A DNA stretch of 64,000 nt, taken from contig NZ_BOML01000022.1 of assembly GCF_016862175.1 (NCBI RefSeq), positions 162,055-226,054 on the forward strand, read 5' to 3'. Each line of letters begins with the position of its first letter. Position 1 is the stretch's first letter. A program made the position numbers and the translations under genes. Source of the stretch: Paractinoplanes durhamensis (lineage in GTDB: Bacteria; Actinomycetota; Actinomycetes; Mycobacteriales; Micromonosporaceae). Below are positions 26,079 to 34,592 of the stretch, piece by piece. The notes beneath the pieces were generated by a model. It saw only the letters and a program-made list of their open reading frames with translations. It was not told the origin of the DNA and ran no database searches.

Positions 26079-27278
26079 TCAGTCCCCGGTCAGCGGGCCG
26101 AAGCCGGCCGGCATCTCGGGCCGGACCGGTTCGGGCGCCGGCTCCGGGAAGTGCGGCATGATCTCGTCGGCGAAGAGCCGGTTCGAGCGCATGACCTGCT
26201 CCTGGTCGAGACCCGGGATCCACGACCACAGAACGAGCCGCTGAACCCCGTACTCATCCTGCAAGTTCTTGATCTGTGCTTTTACGGTCTCCGGCGAACC
26301 GATGAAGAGGTGCTCGCGGGGGAAGAGGAACTTCCACCACTCGCCGGTCTGCTCCTCGTCGGTGAGCTTCTCGCCGGGGTTGGCGAACATGCCGCGCGGC
26401 CGGACCCCGCCGACGTAGGAGTAGAGCGCGTTGATCAGCTCGCGGGTGTCGGCCTCGGCCTGGGCGTCCGTCTCGGCGACGTAGACCATGCGCATCAGCG
26501 ACACGCCCTCACCGCGCGCGGCGGGCCGGCCGAGCGTCTCGGACAGGGCGCCCTGATAGGCGTCCATCACCTCGCGAAGGCCCTCGCGGGAGCGCAGCCA
26601 GGTGATCACGTTCATCCGCTCCTGCGCGGAGGTGACGAAGCCGGGCGTTTTATCCAAAAGATTCCACAGCGACGGGTACGGCTTCTGGTACGGCTTCGGG
26701 ATGATCGACATGGCGATGTACTCGCCGTCCTCGGCCCGCCAGAGCGGATTGCGCGGGTACCACGTCGCGCCGTCCGGGATGCCCGGCGCCGGGAAGGTCC
26801 AGAACTCGCCCTGGTGGCTGAACGCCTCCTGGGTCCAGGCCTTCTTCAGGATCTCCATGTGCTCCAGGAAGAAGCGCCAGTTGCGCTGCTCGTCGGCGCC
26901 CCGGTCGGCGGCCGGGTAGAAGTTGGTGAACTCGCGGCGCTGGATGCCGCGGGCGACGCCGATGTCCAGCCGGCCGCGGCTCATCTGGTCGAGCAGGGCG
27001 AGGTCCTCGGCCAGCCGCAGCGGGTGCCAGAACGGCGGCGTAACCGCGCCGGTTCCGATCCGAAGTCGCGTCGTGATCCCGGCGACATACGCCCCGGCCA
27101 GGATCGGGTTGGGGTTGATCTCGAAGCCCTCGCCACCGAAGTGGTGCTCGCCCTGCCACAACGTGCCGAACCCGGATTCGTCGAGATGCACGATCTGTTC
27201 CGTGGCCATGTCGAGGAGTTCGCGATAGGACCGGGCGTTGCCCGGGTTGTCCATCGTGAACAAGTAATCGAACTGCAC
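26079..27278 (-). CDS. LLM-class flavin-dependent monooxygenase
   Basis: A 399-residue bacterial-luciferase-like TIM-barrel enzyme that uses reduced FMN and O2. Visible segments are FDYLFTMDNPG at the start, GFGTLWQGEHHFGG, RLRIGTGAVTPPFWHPLRLAEDLALLDQMSRGRLDIGVARG and LFIGSPETVKAQI. It heads the minus-strand operon that ends with a flavin reductase, its likely electron supplier. RutA, which opens uracil, and riboflavin-cleaving enzymes belong to the same superfamily, but homology alone does not set the substrate. The start is GTG 27278, with GGGAGG five bases or so upstream. Confidence 0.92.
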   Translation of the reverse strand: MQFDYLFTMDNPGNARSYRELLDMATEQIVHLDESGFGTLWQGEHHFGGEGFEINPNPILAGAYVAGITTRLRIGTGAVTPPFWHPLRLAEDLALLDQMSRGRLDIGVARGIQRREFTNFYPAADRGADEQRNWRFFLEHMEILKKAWTQEAFSHQGEFWTFPAPGIPDGATWYPRNPLWRAEDGEYIAMSIIPKPYQKPYPSLWNLLDKTPGFVTSAQERMNVITWLRSREGLREVMDAYQGALSETLGRPAARGEGVSLMRMVYVAETDAQAEADTRELINALYSYVGGVRPRGMFANPGEKLTDEEQTGEWWKFLFPREHLFIGSPETVKAQIKNLQDEYGVQRLVLWSWIPGLDQEQVMRSNRLFADEIMPHFPEPAPEPVRPEMPAGFGPLTGD

Positions 27279-27314
27279 AACGTCCTCCCACCAGCCGTGA
27301 ACCTATGCCGGACA

Positions 27315-27343
27315 GGATTACAGGCCCACGGGATACGTGTCCA
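27315..27343 (-). promoter_or_regulatory. Predicted sigma-70-type promoter for the LLM operon
   Basis: On the minus strand, TGGACA (27343-27338) and TAATCC (27320-27315) are separated by 17 bases. They precede the GTG at 27278 by a leader of about 30 bases that holds GGGAGG. This fits a housekeeping promoter. Confidence 0.5.
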
Positions 27344-27353
27344 GTGGCTCTTG

Positions 27354-27362
27354 ACAAAATTC
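27354..27362. promoter_or_regulatory. Candidate operator half-site ACAAAATTC between divergent promoters
   Basis: ACAAAATTC lies between the two outward-facing -35 boxes. It is preceded by TG and followed by TTGT, giving a loose ACAA/TTGT symmetry. The same nine bases occur at 32672-32680, upstream of the importer operon. The GC content here is far below the genome norm. The XRE-cupin regulator at 31994 is the obvious candidate binder. Confidence 0.45.
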
Positions 27363-27371
27363 TTGTATTGG

Positions 27372-27401
27372 TTGACACCGGCCGAGCAGGCAACCTAGCC
27401 T
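27372..27401 (+). promoter_or_regulatory. Predicted promoter giving a leaderless isochorismatase mRNA
   Basis: TTGACA (27372-27377) and TAGCCT (27396-27401) are separated by 18 bases. The -10 ends only seven bases before the ATG at 27409, and no ribosome-binding site is present. Transcription should start at or beside the A of the ATG. A second TTGACA lies exactly 21 bp upstream (27351), two helical turns away. Confidence 0.55.
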
Positions 27402-27408
27402 CGGCGCC

Positions 27409-28092
27409 ATGTCCAGTTCCTGGTGGCCGACCGCTATCGCCGCGGCGGACGAGACCCTGTACGAGCGGGCCGGCTTCGGCCGGGTGTCCGGTCTGGGTGT
27501 ACGCCCGGCGCTCCTCGTGATCGACGTGCAGTACCGCACGGTCGGCCACGAACGGGTGCCGATCGCGGACGCGATGACCGAGTTCCCGACCGCCACCGGT
27601 GACCGCGGCTGGACGGCCGTCGAGCGGATCGCCCGGCTGCTCACCGCGGCGCGGGCGGCCGGCATCCCGGTCTTCCACCCGCACGTCGCCCCGAAGACGA
27701 AGCTCACCGCCGGTGGTTACGCCGGCAAGACCCCGACGCTGGCCTCGACCGGCGCCGGGGCGTACGACTTCGTCGCCGAGGCCGCTCCGCACGACGGCGA
27801 GGTGCTGATCGCCAAGGATCATCCGAGCGCGTTCTTCGCGACCGGCCTGCTCACCCACCTGGTCCAGCGGGGCGTCGACACCGTGCTGCTGGCCGGCGCG
27901 ACCACCAGCGGCTGTGTGCGGGCCAGCGCGGTGGACGCTTTTTCGGCCGGCTTCCGGGTCGGCGTGGTCGGCGACGCGGTCTTCGACCGGCTCGACGTGG
28001 TGCACGAGGTCGCCCTCTTCGACCTGGCGTCCAAGTACGCCGACCTGCTGACCACCGAAGCGGCCGGCGCATACCTGGGCGGCCTGGCATGA
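27409..28092 (+). CDS. Isochorismatase-fold amidohydrolase (N-carbamoylsarcosine amidase/RutB-like)
   Basis: A 227-residue cysteine hydrolase. The catalytic triad is visible as Asp39 (LLVIDVQ), Lys136 (LIAKDHPSAF) and Cys169 (ATTSGCVRASAVDAF). Family members cleave carbamoyl or amide groups, including ureidoacrylate (RutB), N-carbamoylsarcosine and maleamate. It is the first gene of the plus arm and probably removes a carbamoyl or amino group after ring opening. It overlaps the following amidohydrolase by four bases (ATGA). Its start coincides with a predicted transcription start, so the message is likely leaderless. Confidence 0.9.
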   Translation: MSSSWWPTAIAAADETLYERAGFGRVSGLGVRPALLVIDVQYRTVGHERVPIADAMTEFPTATGDRGWTAVERIARLLTAARAAGIPVFHPHVAPKTKLTAGGYAGKTPTLASTGAGAYDFVAEAAPHDGEVLIAKDHPSAFFATGLLTHLVQRGVDTVLLAGATTSGCVRASAVDAFSAGFRVGVVGDAVFDRLDVVHEVALFDLASKYADLLTTEAAGAYLGGLA

Positions 28093-28901
28093 GGGTCGAC
28101 TGGCACAGCCACACCTGGCTGCCCGAGCACCTCGGCCCGCACTGGGGCCCGGAGCTGGACGCGAACGTGTCCGCCCACCCCAGCGCGGACGGCGACTGGG
28201 ACGCCCACCAGGAGGCGATGAGCGAGGCCGGCATCGACGCCGCGGTGATCCTGGGTCTGGTCGCCTGCGAGATCGACCTGGACATCCCCAACGAGTACAT
28301 AGCCGGTCTCGTAATGAAAAATCCGGATAAGTTGCGGGGGTTCGGCAGCGTCGACCCGTCCGACAAGCACGCGGTCGAAAAGGTGCGTTACGCCGCCACC
28401 GACCTCGGGCTCACAGGGCTCAAACTCTCCCCGCCCTACCAGGGCTTCCACCCGCACAGCGACGAGGCGTTCGCCGTCTACCGGGCCGCCGCCGACCACG
28501 GACTGGCACTCACGTTCCACCAGGGCGGCGTGTTCCTGCGCAGCGGCTACCTCGAATACGCCCAGCCGATGCTGCTCGACCGGGTGGCACGCACGTTCCG
28601 CGACACGAAGATCATCATCGCGCACGCCGGGCAGCCGTGGTCGTTCGAGACCGCCGCGGTCATGTTCAAGAACCCGAACGTCTTCACCGACCTGTCGGCC
28701 CGCTACGGGCGCCCGGCGCAGCTCACCCAGATCCTGCAGAACCTGCTCGACTACGGCGTCCAGGACCGGGTGCTGTTCGGTTCCGACTTTCCCATCTACC
28801 GGCCGGCCGACTGCCTGGCCCAGTTCCGGTCGCTGGACTTCGACTCCGCGCTGCTCGAGTCGATCATCGACGACCGCCCGCTCAGCCTTCTCGGCCTCTA
28901 G
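28089..28901 (+). CDS. Amidohydrolase/ACMSD-family TIM-barrel hydrolase or decarboxylase
   Basis: A 270-residue protein of the amidohydrolase_2 type. The N-terminal metal motif is WHSHTW (His6, His8). A central LTFHQGG, an IIIAHAG strand and a late RVLFGSDFPIY with Asp complete the usual metal-binding set. Members include decarboxylases (ACMSD, 2,6-dihydroxybenzoate decarboxylase) and lactone or amide hydrolases. The sequence cannot decide between hydrolysis and decarboxylation. In this operon, loss of a carboxylate made by the GMC/ALDH pair is an attractive guess. It starts at the ATGA overlap with the isochorismatase. Confidence 0.85.
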   Translation: MRVDWHSHTWLPEHLGPHWGPELDANVSAHPSADGDWDAHQEAMSEAGIDAAVILGLVACEIDLDIPNEYIAGLVMKNPDKLRGFGSVDPSDKHAVEKVRYAATDLGLTGLKLSPPYQGFHPHSDEAFAVYRAAADHGLALTFHQGGVFLRSGYLEYAQPMLLDRVARTFRDTKIIIAHAGQPWSFETAAVMFKNPNVFTDLSARYGRPAQLTQILQNLLDYGVQDRVLFGSDFPIYRPADCLAQFRSLDFDSALLESIIDDRPLSLLGL

Positions 28902-28909
28902 GAGTTTTC

Positions 28910-30280
28910 ATGGAACCCCCGTTCGAACGACTGCTGACCGGTGGCACGGTCGTCCGCCCCCGCGACGTACCCCGCCTCGCTGACATCGGTATCCGGGACG
29001 GCCGGATCGCGGCGGTCCTCACCCCGGGCACCGCGGTCGAGGCCGCCGAGACGGTCGACGTCACCGGCCTGCACGTCTTCCCGGGCGGCGTCGACCCGCA
29101 CAACCACATCGCGCTGTCCACCTCGGGCCTCGAGGAGTACCGCACCGACACCGCCGCCGCGGCCAAGGGCGGCGTCACCACGATGATGTACATGCTCTCC
29201 AACGGCGGGTCCTACCTGCCGATGCTCGAAGAGCACACGACGACGGCGGACGCGTTCGCGTACATCGACTTCGGCTACCACTGCACGCTGATGACCGACG
29301 AGCACGTCGGCCAGATCGACGAGCTGCGCAGCCGCTACGGGCTCCGGTCGTTCAAGTACTTCATGCACTTCCGCGGCGACGAGGGCGCGTACCTCAACGT
29401 CGAGGGCACCCACGACGGGCGCTTCTTCGGCATCGCCAAGGCCGTCGCCGAGCGCGGCGACCTGCTGCTCGTGCACGCGGAGAACCCGGAGATCGTCTGG
29501 GTGCTGCGCGACCAGCTGATCGCGGCCGGCCGCGACGACCTGGCCGCCTGGGACGAGTCCCGCCCGCCGTTCGTCGAGGCCGAGGCGATCCGCAAGGCGA
29601 CGTTCTTCGCCCAGCAGACCGGCTGCCGAATGTACTTCGTGCACGTCAGCACGGCCGACTCGCTCGACCAGCTGCGCAAGGCCCGGCTCGAGTTCGCCTC
29701 CGACTCCCTGTTCGCCGAGACCTGCCCGCACTACCTGACGCACACCTCGGACTGGGCCGGCGGCATCGTCGGCAAGGTCAACCCGCCGCTGCGCACGGCC
29801 GGGCACCCGGAGGCGCTGTGGGCCGCGCTGGCCGACGGCACCGTGAACACGCTCGGCTCCGACCACGTCGGCCGGCAGCGGGTCGCCAAGGAGGGCGGCA
29901 TCTGGAAGGCCAGTGCCGGTTTCCCGGGCGCGCCGACCACCCTGCCGGTGCTGCTCTCCGAGGGTTACCACCGCCGCGGCCTGCCGCTGCAGCGGATCGC
30001 CGAGCTCACCGCGAAGAACCCGGCCGAGCTGATCCAGGCCGACCACCGCAAGGGCGACATCGCGGTCGGCCTCGACGCCGACCTCGCGATCGTCGACCTG
30101 CAGAAGACCCGCACCCCGGACCCGGCGTGGCTGGGCACGTTCTCCGACTACTCGCTCTACGAGGACATGCCGCTGCGCGGCTGGCCCCGGCACACCATGG
30201 TCCGCGGCCAGTTCGTGGTCCGCGACGAGGAACTCGTCGGCAGGTCCGGCCACGGCTCGTACATCCGGGACGTGGCATGA
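28910..30280 (+). CDS. Dihydropyrimidinase/hydantoinase-type cyclic amidohydrolase
   Basis: A 456-residue cyclic-imide ring hydrolase. ATG 28910 has AGGAG five bases upstream (28900-28904). Metal ligands are PHNH (His64, His66), the probable carboxylated Lys149 (SFKYFMHF), LLLVHAEN, YFVHVST and LGSDHV. This arrangement matches dihydropyrimidinases, hydantoinases and allantoinases. It should open a six- or five-membered cyclic ureide or amide. It is flanked by an amidase and a deaminase, which supports a nitrogen-heterocycle pathway. The next gene overlaps by four bases. Confidence 0.9.
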   Translation: MEPPFERLLTGGTVVRPRDVPRLADIGIRDGRIAAVLTPGTAVEAAETVDVTGLHVFPGGVDPHNHIALSTSGLEEYRTDTAAAAKGGVTTMMYMLSNGGSYLPMLEEHTTTADAFAYIDFGYHCTLMTDEHVGQIDELRSRYGLRSFKYFMHFRGDEGAYLNVEGTHDGRFFGIAKAVAERGDLLLVHAENPEIVWVLRDQLIAAGRDDLAAWDESRPPFVEAEAIRKATFFAQQTGCRMYFVHVSTADSLDQLRKARLEFASDSLFAETCPHYLTHTSDWAGGIVGKVNPPLRTAGHPEALWAALADGTVNTLGSDHVGRQRVAKEGGIWKASAGFPGAPTTLPVLLSEGYHRRGLPLQRIAELTAKNPAELIQADHRKGDIAVGLDADLAIVDLQKTRTPDPAWLGTFSDYSLYEDMPLRGWPRHTMVRGQFVVRDEELVGRSGHGSYIRDVA

Positions 30281-30654
30281 ACGACAACCTCGCGGTGCTC
30301 CGCGGCTACTTCGACGCCATGAAGGCCGGCGGCCCGCCGGCGGCGATGCCGTTCTACGCCGAGGACGTGGTGCTGGAAGTGCCCGGCGCGCACCCGGCCG
30401 CCGGGATCTATCGGGGCCACGCCGGCGTCGGGGAGTTCGGCGCGACGATGGCCCGGCTGACCGGCGGCACGTTCCGGCTCGTCCCGGAGGACCTGCTGGC
30501 CGGCGAGGAGCACGTCGTCACGGTCGCCACGGCGAGCGCCAACGGGGTGAGCTGGCGCCGATTGATCCTCTCCACCGTCCGCGACGGCAAGCTCGCCACC
30601 GTCCGGTTCTTCGAGGGCGACCAGGCTCTCGTCGACCAGGTGCTGTCGGCATGA
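30277..30654 (+). CDS. SnoaL-like (NTF2-fold) protein
   Basis: A 125-residue NTF2-fold protein with the usual start NLAVLRGYFDAMKAG, an FYAEDVVLEVPG strand, a central GHAGVGEFGATMARLTGG and a C-terminal LATVRFFEGDQALVDQVL. Such proteins act as isomerases, cyclases or hydratases, or bind small ligands. No specific reaction can be assigned. It overlaps its neighbours on both sides by four bases (ATGA), so it is an integral member of the operon. Confidence 0.8.
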   Translation: MNDNLAVLRGYFDAMKAGGPPAAMPFYAEDVVLEVPGAHPAAGIYRGHAGVGEFGATMARLTGGTFRLVPEDLLAGEEHVVTVATASANGVSWRRLILSTVRDGKLATVRFFEGDQALVDQVLSA

Positions 30655-31997
30655 CCCGGCTGATCACGGCGCCCCTGGCGTTCGTCGGCGACGAGTGGAT
30701 CGCCGACGCCGCGATCGCTGTCGACGGCGACACCATCGTGGCCGCCGGGCCCGCCTCCGCCATCGCCGTCGATCATGACGGTGCCGAGGTCTGGACCGAC
30801 CGGGCGATCGTGCCCGGCGGCGTGAACGGCCACGGGCACACGTTCCAGGCGCTGATCCGCGGTTTCGGCGACGACCTGCGGTTCGCCGACTGGATGGGCC
30901 GGCTGGTCCATCCGACCGCGGCCGGGCTCGACCGGGACGCGATCGCGCTGGCCGCCCGCTACGACTTCGCCGAGATGCTCCGGATGGGCATCACCACCGC
31001 GGTCGAGTTCTTCTACCTGCACGACGGCGGCAACGACAACGCCCTCGCGATCATCGAGGCGGCCCGCGAGGTCGGCCTGCGGGCGGTGCTCGCCCGGTGC
31101 ATGTTCGACGCCGATCCGGGGCCGCCGCGTTACCGGGAATCCCCGGCGCTCTTCGAGAAGAACTTCCGCGATTTGCGTACGGCCGTGGCCGGCGACCCGC
31201 TGATCGACATCCACCCGGCGCCGCACTCGGTGCTCGGGGCCGGCCCGGTCATGCTGGAACTGGGCGCCGCCCTCGGCGCCGAGTTCGACGTCCCGGTGCA
31301 CGTCCACCTGGCCGACAGCCAGGGCGAGGTGGACACGTCGATCACCCGGTTCGGCGTCACCCCGATCGGCCGGATGGCCGCGCTCGGCGTGCTCGACGAG
31401 CGGACCCTGGCCGTGCACGCGGTCCGGGTCGACAACGGCGACCTCGCGTTGCTGGCCGAGCACGGCAGCACGGTGGTGCACAATCCGTCGGCCAACGCGT
31501 TCCTCGGCGGCGGCATCGCGCCGGTGCGCCGCATGCTCGACCGGGGCATCCCGGTCTGCCTCGGCACCGACGCCGGCGGCGCGAACAGCCGCCAGTCGCT
31601 GTTCGAGGAGATGCGGATGGCCGCCCTGCTGGCCAAGGCGCTCGACCGGGACGGGACCGCGCTGACCGCGACCGACGCGCTGCGGATGGGCACGTCGGCC
31701 GGCGGCCGGGCGCTGCGCCTGCCGGTCGGGCTGATCGCCCCCGGCTACCGGGCCGACCTGGTCGGCCTCGACCTGACCGCGCCGTCGCTGCGGCCGCGGC
31801 GGACCGCGACCCAGAACGTCGTCTACTCGATGCTGCCGGAAGCGGTGGAGCGGGTGGTCGTCGGCGGCCGGACCGTCGTGCGGGACGGCCGGCTGCTGAC
31901 CGTCGACGTGCAGGAGATCGGGGCGAAGGTGGACGCGCTGACCGCGGCGTGGACACCACTGTCCGGAACCCACCCGACCGATACTGTGCTCTCGTGA
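30651..31997 (+). CDS. Aminohydrolase of the TRZ/ATZ/cytosine deaminase type
   Basis: A 448-residue metal-dependent aminohydrolase. It has the HGHT metal motif at 61-64, PVHVHLADSQGE with a His and a Glu, LAVHAVRV, VHNPSANAFLGGG, and the CLGTDAGG strand with the catalytic Asp. Members deaminate guanine, cytosine, S-adenosylhomocysteine, chlorotriazines or 8-oxoguanine. It probably removes an exocyclic amino group from the heterocycle before or after ring opening. Starts overlap upstream (ATGA) and its stop overlaps the regulator start (GTGA). Confidence 0.9.
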   Translation: MTRLITAPLAFVGDEWIADAAIAVDGDTIVAAGPASAIAVDHDGAEVWTDRAIVPGGVNGHGHTFQALIRGFGDDLRFADWMGRLVHPTAAGLDRDAIALAARYDFAEMLRMGITTAVEFFYLHDGGNDNALAIIEAAREVGLRAVLARCMFDADPGPPRYRESPALFEKNFRDLRTAVAGDPLIDIHPAPHSVLGAGPVMLELGAALGAEFDVPVHVHLADSQGEVDTSITRFGVTPIGRMAALGVLDERTLAVHAVRVDNGDLALLAEHGSTVVHNPSANAFLGGGIAPVRRMLDRGIPVCLGTDAGGANSRQSLFEEMRMAALLAKALDRDGTALTATDALRMGTSAGGRALRLPVGLIAPGYRADLVGLDLTAPSLRPRRTATQNVVYSMLPEAVERVVVGGRTVVRDGRLLTVDVQEIGAKVDALTAAWTPLSGTHPTDTVLS

Positions 31998-32578
31998 CGA
32001 CGCCCGAGGACGTGACGACGGATGCTGCCGGCTTCGAGCGGAAGCTGGGCACCTACATCCGCGAGCTCCGGCTCGAGCGCAAGGTGTCGCTGCGGTCGCT
32101 GGCCGCCGATTCGGGCGTCTCGGTGAGCTTCCTGTCCCAGGTCGAGCGGGGCGAGGCCAGCCCCTCGATCGCCACGCTGATGCGGATCGCGAAGGCGCTC
32201 GGCCAGACCATCGGCAGCATGTTCGAGAGCCGATCGAACTCCCGGCTGGTGCGAGCCGGCCAGGGTCCGCGACTGGTCCATCCCAACGCGGAGTGGGACG
32301 AGGAGCTGCTGACGCCACGAGCGTTCACCAAGCTCCAGGTGATCCGTTCGACGCTGGCGCCGCGCGGCACCACCGGCGAGGGGATGCTGGCCTACGGCGC
32401 GGCCGAGACGGCCGTGTTCGTGGAGAGCGGGCGGGTCGACGTCTGGCTCGGCCCCGAGCGCTTCGATCTCCGGCAGGGCGACACCCTGTCCTACGACCCG
32501 AGCTGCCCGCACCGCCTCGAGAACCCGACCGACGAACCGGCCGTGCTGCTGTTCTCGAGTGCCCCACCTTCGTACTGA
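31994..32578 (+). CDS. XRE-cupin transcriptional regulator (PuuR-like)
   Basis: A 194-residue regulator. Residues about 12-70 are an XRE helix-turn-helix (LGTYIRELRLERKVSLRSLAADSGVSVSFLSQVERGEASPSIATLMRIAKAL). Residues about 115-190 are a cupin (EGMLAYGAAETAVFVESGRVDVWLGPERFDLRQGDTLSYDPSCPHRLEN). The cupin probably binds the pathway substrate or an intermediate. GTG 31994 overlaps the deaminase stop, so the regulator is made together with the enzymes it likely controls. Candidate binding sites are the ACAAAATTC elements at 27354 and 32672 and the inverted repeat at 32675-32697. Confidence 0.92.
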   Translation: MTTPEDVTTDAAGFERKLGTYIRELRLERKVSLRSLAADSGVSVSFLSQVERGEASPSIATLMRIAKALGQTIGSMFESRSNSRLVRAGQGPRLVHPNAEWDEELLTPRAFTKLQVIRSTLAPRGTTGEGMLAYGAAETAVFVESGRVDVWLGPERFDLRQGDTLSYDPSCPHRLENPTDEPAVLLFSSAPPSY

Positions 32579-32589
32579 TCGTTGTTCTT

Positions 32590-32604
32590 GCTGGCCAGGC
32601 CAGC
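32590..32604. terminator. Compact hairpin after the regulator gene
   Basis: GCTGGCCAGGCCAGC is a near-perfect palindrome 12 bases past the regulator stop. It could terminate the enzyme transcript, or be a protein-binding site in front of the importer operon. There is no T-run. Confidence 0.35.
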
Positions 32605-32674
32605 TGTTACATCACCGAAACACGGGCGCCGCAGGTGGAAATCTGCTGTCCCTAGTGTTCGGTATAGGTGAACA

Positions 32675-32697
32675 AAATTCCATTAAAGATGGAATTT
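32675..32697. promoter_or_regulatory. Perfect 9-bp inverted repeat, candidate operator of the importer operon
   Basis: AAATTCCAT (32675-32683) and ATGGAATTT (32689-32697) are exact reverse complements separated by TAAAG. The left arm lies within ACAAAATTC, the element also found between the divergent promoters at 27354. It sits about 40 bp before the substrate-binding-protein start. The AT-rich block stands out strongly from this genome. Confidence 0.6.
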
Positions 32698-32735
32698 CAC
32701 GGCCCCCCACCTTTCTGAGTCTAGGAGCCGCCGCT

Positions 32736-33779
32736 ATGACGGTGCTGTCATTCTCAACGCCTCGATTCGTTGCCGTTCTCACCGCCGCCGCCCTCGCCCT
32801 GACCGCCTGCGGCGGCGGGGACGACTCCGCCGCCACCTCGGCCGGCGGCGACCACGGCGCGCTGACCGTCCAGCTGTCCTGGGTCAAGGACATCGAGTTC
32901 GCCGGCGAGTACTTCGCCGACTCGAAGGGCTACTACAAGGAAGCCGGGTTCAGCTCGGTGAACCTGGTGGCCGGCCCGGGCTCGACCGAGACCCAGGTCG
33001 CCTCGGGCAAGTCGCTGATCGGCATCAGCGACCCGATCACCGTCGCCCAGGCGGTGAACAACGAGCAGGCCCCGCTGAAGATCATCGGCGCGACCTACCA
33101 GAAGAACCCGTTCACCATCCTGTCGCTCGCGAACAAGGCGAACATCACCACGCCGAAGGACCTGGCCGGCAAGAAGATCGGCGTGCAGACCGGCAACGAG
33201 GGCCTGTTCAAGGCGCTGCTCGCGGTCAACGGGCTCAAGGAGTCCGACGTGACGATCGTGCCGGTGCAGTACGACCCGTCGGTGCTCACCAACGGCGAGG
33301 TCGACGGCTACCTGGCCTTCGTGACCAGCGAGTCGATCACCCTGAAGCAGCGCGGCTTCCAGGTGCAGAACCTCCCGTTCGCCGACAACGGGCTGCCGTT
33401 CGTGACCGAGAGCTTCGTGGTCAGCACGGACTCGATCAACACCAAGCGGGCGGCGCTGAAGGACTTCCTCTACGCGACGATCCGGGGCTGGAAGGACGCG
33501 GTCGCCGATACCGACGGCGCCGTCGACCTGGCGGTGAAAAACTACGGCAAGACGCTCGACCTGGACGCCGCGACCCAGAAACTGCAGGCCACCGAGGCGA
33601 ACAAGCTGATCCAGAGCGACGAGACGGCGACCAACGGCCTGCTCACCATCTCGGATCAGGCGATCGCCACCAGCCTCGCGACGCTGAAGGCGTCCGGCGT
33701 CCAGATCGCGGCCGGCGACCTCTTCGACACCTCGCTGATCGCCGAGGTCTACAAGGACCACCCGGACCTGCTCAAGTGA
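32736..33779 (+). CDS. NMT1/THI5-like ABC substrate-binding lipoprotein
   Basis: A 347-residue periplasmic-type binding protein anchored as a lipoprotein. The lipobox is ALTAC with Cys25. The mature part begins LTVQLSWVKDIEFAGEYFADSKGYYKEAGF. It continues with IIGATYQKNPFTILSLANK and TPKDLAGKKIGVQTGNEG. This is the pattern of the NMT1/THI5 group, which binds hydroxymethylpyrimidine, riboflavin, formylaminopyrimidine, taurine or similar small molecules. The pyrimidine-like members fit the downstream enzymes best. ATG 32736 has AGGAG eight bases upstream. It heads the five-gene importer/thioesterase operon. Confidence 0.9.
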   Translation: MTVLSFSTPRFVAVLTAAALALTACGGGDDSAATSAGGDHGALTVQLSWVKDIEFAGEYFADSKGYYKEAGFSSVNLVAGPGSTETQVASGKSLIGISDPITVAQAVNNEQAPLKIIGATYQKNPFTILSLANKANITTPKDLAGKKIGVQTGNEGLFKALLAVNGLKESDVTIVPVQYDPSVLTNGEVDGYLAFVTSESITLKQRGFQVQNLPFADNGLPFVTESFVVSTDSINTKRAALKDFLYATIRGWKDAVADTDGAVDLAVKNYGKTLDLDAATQKLQATEANKLIQSDETATNGLLTISDQAIATSLATLKASGVQIAAGDLFDTSLIAEVYKDHPDLLK

Positions 33780-33806
33780 CCTGCTCGTCGATCGGAGAAC
33801 CACGAC

Positions 33807-34592
33807 ATGCCTGAAACCGGCATCGACATCCGCGGCCTGAGCAAGAGCTTCTCCCTCCGCGGGTCGGTCGTCACGGCGTTGCAGGACGTGTCCCTCTCGA
33901 CCGGGCAGGGGGAGTTCCTCTCCCTGCTCGGTCCGAGCGGATGCGGCAAGTCGACGATCCTGCGGATCCTCGCCGGTCTGGAGACGGCGTCCGAGGGCAC
34001 CGCCACCGTCGAGGGGAAGACACCCCGCGAGTTGCGCGAGTCGCACGCGCTCGGCATCGCGTTCCAGGACGCGGCGCTGCTGAGCTGGCGGTCGGTGGAG
34101 AGCAACATCCGGCTGCCGCTCGAGGTGGCCGGGGTCAAGCCGGAACCGGGCCTGATCACCGGGCTGATCGAGCTGGTCGGGTTGCGGGGCTTCGAGAAGG
34201 CGAAGCCGGCGCAGCTGTCCGGCGGCATGCGGCAGCGGGTCGCGATCGCCCGGTCGCTGGTGCTCAAGCCGTCGGTGCTGCTGCTCGACGAGCCGTTCGG
34301 CGCGCTCGACGACATGACCCGGCAGCGGCTCAACGGCGAGCTGCTGCGCATTCTCGGCGAGAAGCCGGCCACCACCCTGATGGTCACCCACGGCATCGGC
34401 GAGGCGATCTTCCTGTCCGACCGGGTCGCGGTGATGAGCGCCCGGCCCGGGCGGGTGGTCGAGGTGATCGACGTCGACCTGCCCCGGCCGCGCACCGCCG
34501 AGATGCTGCGGACGCCGGAGTTCCACGCGCTGCAGGACCGCGCGTCGGCCCTGCTGTTCGAGGGCGCGACGCCGGCGGCGAGCACCTCGTGA
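33807..34592 (+). CDS. ABC importer ATPase (SsuB/TauB/ThiZ type)
   Basis: A 261-residue ATPase of the nitrate/sulfonate/taurine and pyrimidine importer group. It has Walker [11 protein letters not shown]-loop FQDAALLSW, signature [15 protein letters not shown], Walker [14 protein letters not shown] and the switch His in MVTHGIGEA. It powers the two permeases that follow. The permease start overlaps its stop (GTGA). Confidence 0.93.
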   Translation: MPETGIDIRGLSKSFSLRGSVVTALQDVSLSTGQGEFLSLLGPSGCGKSTILRILAGLETASEGTATVEGKTPRELRESHALGIAFQDAALLSWRSVESNIRLPLEVAGVKPEPGLITGLIELVGLRGFEKAKPAQLSGGMRQRVAIARSLVLKPSVLLLDEPFGALDDMTRQRLNGELLRILGEKPATTLMVTHGIGEAIFLSDRVAVMSARPGRVVEVIDVDLPRPRTAEMLRTPEFHALQDRASALLFEGATPAASTS

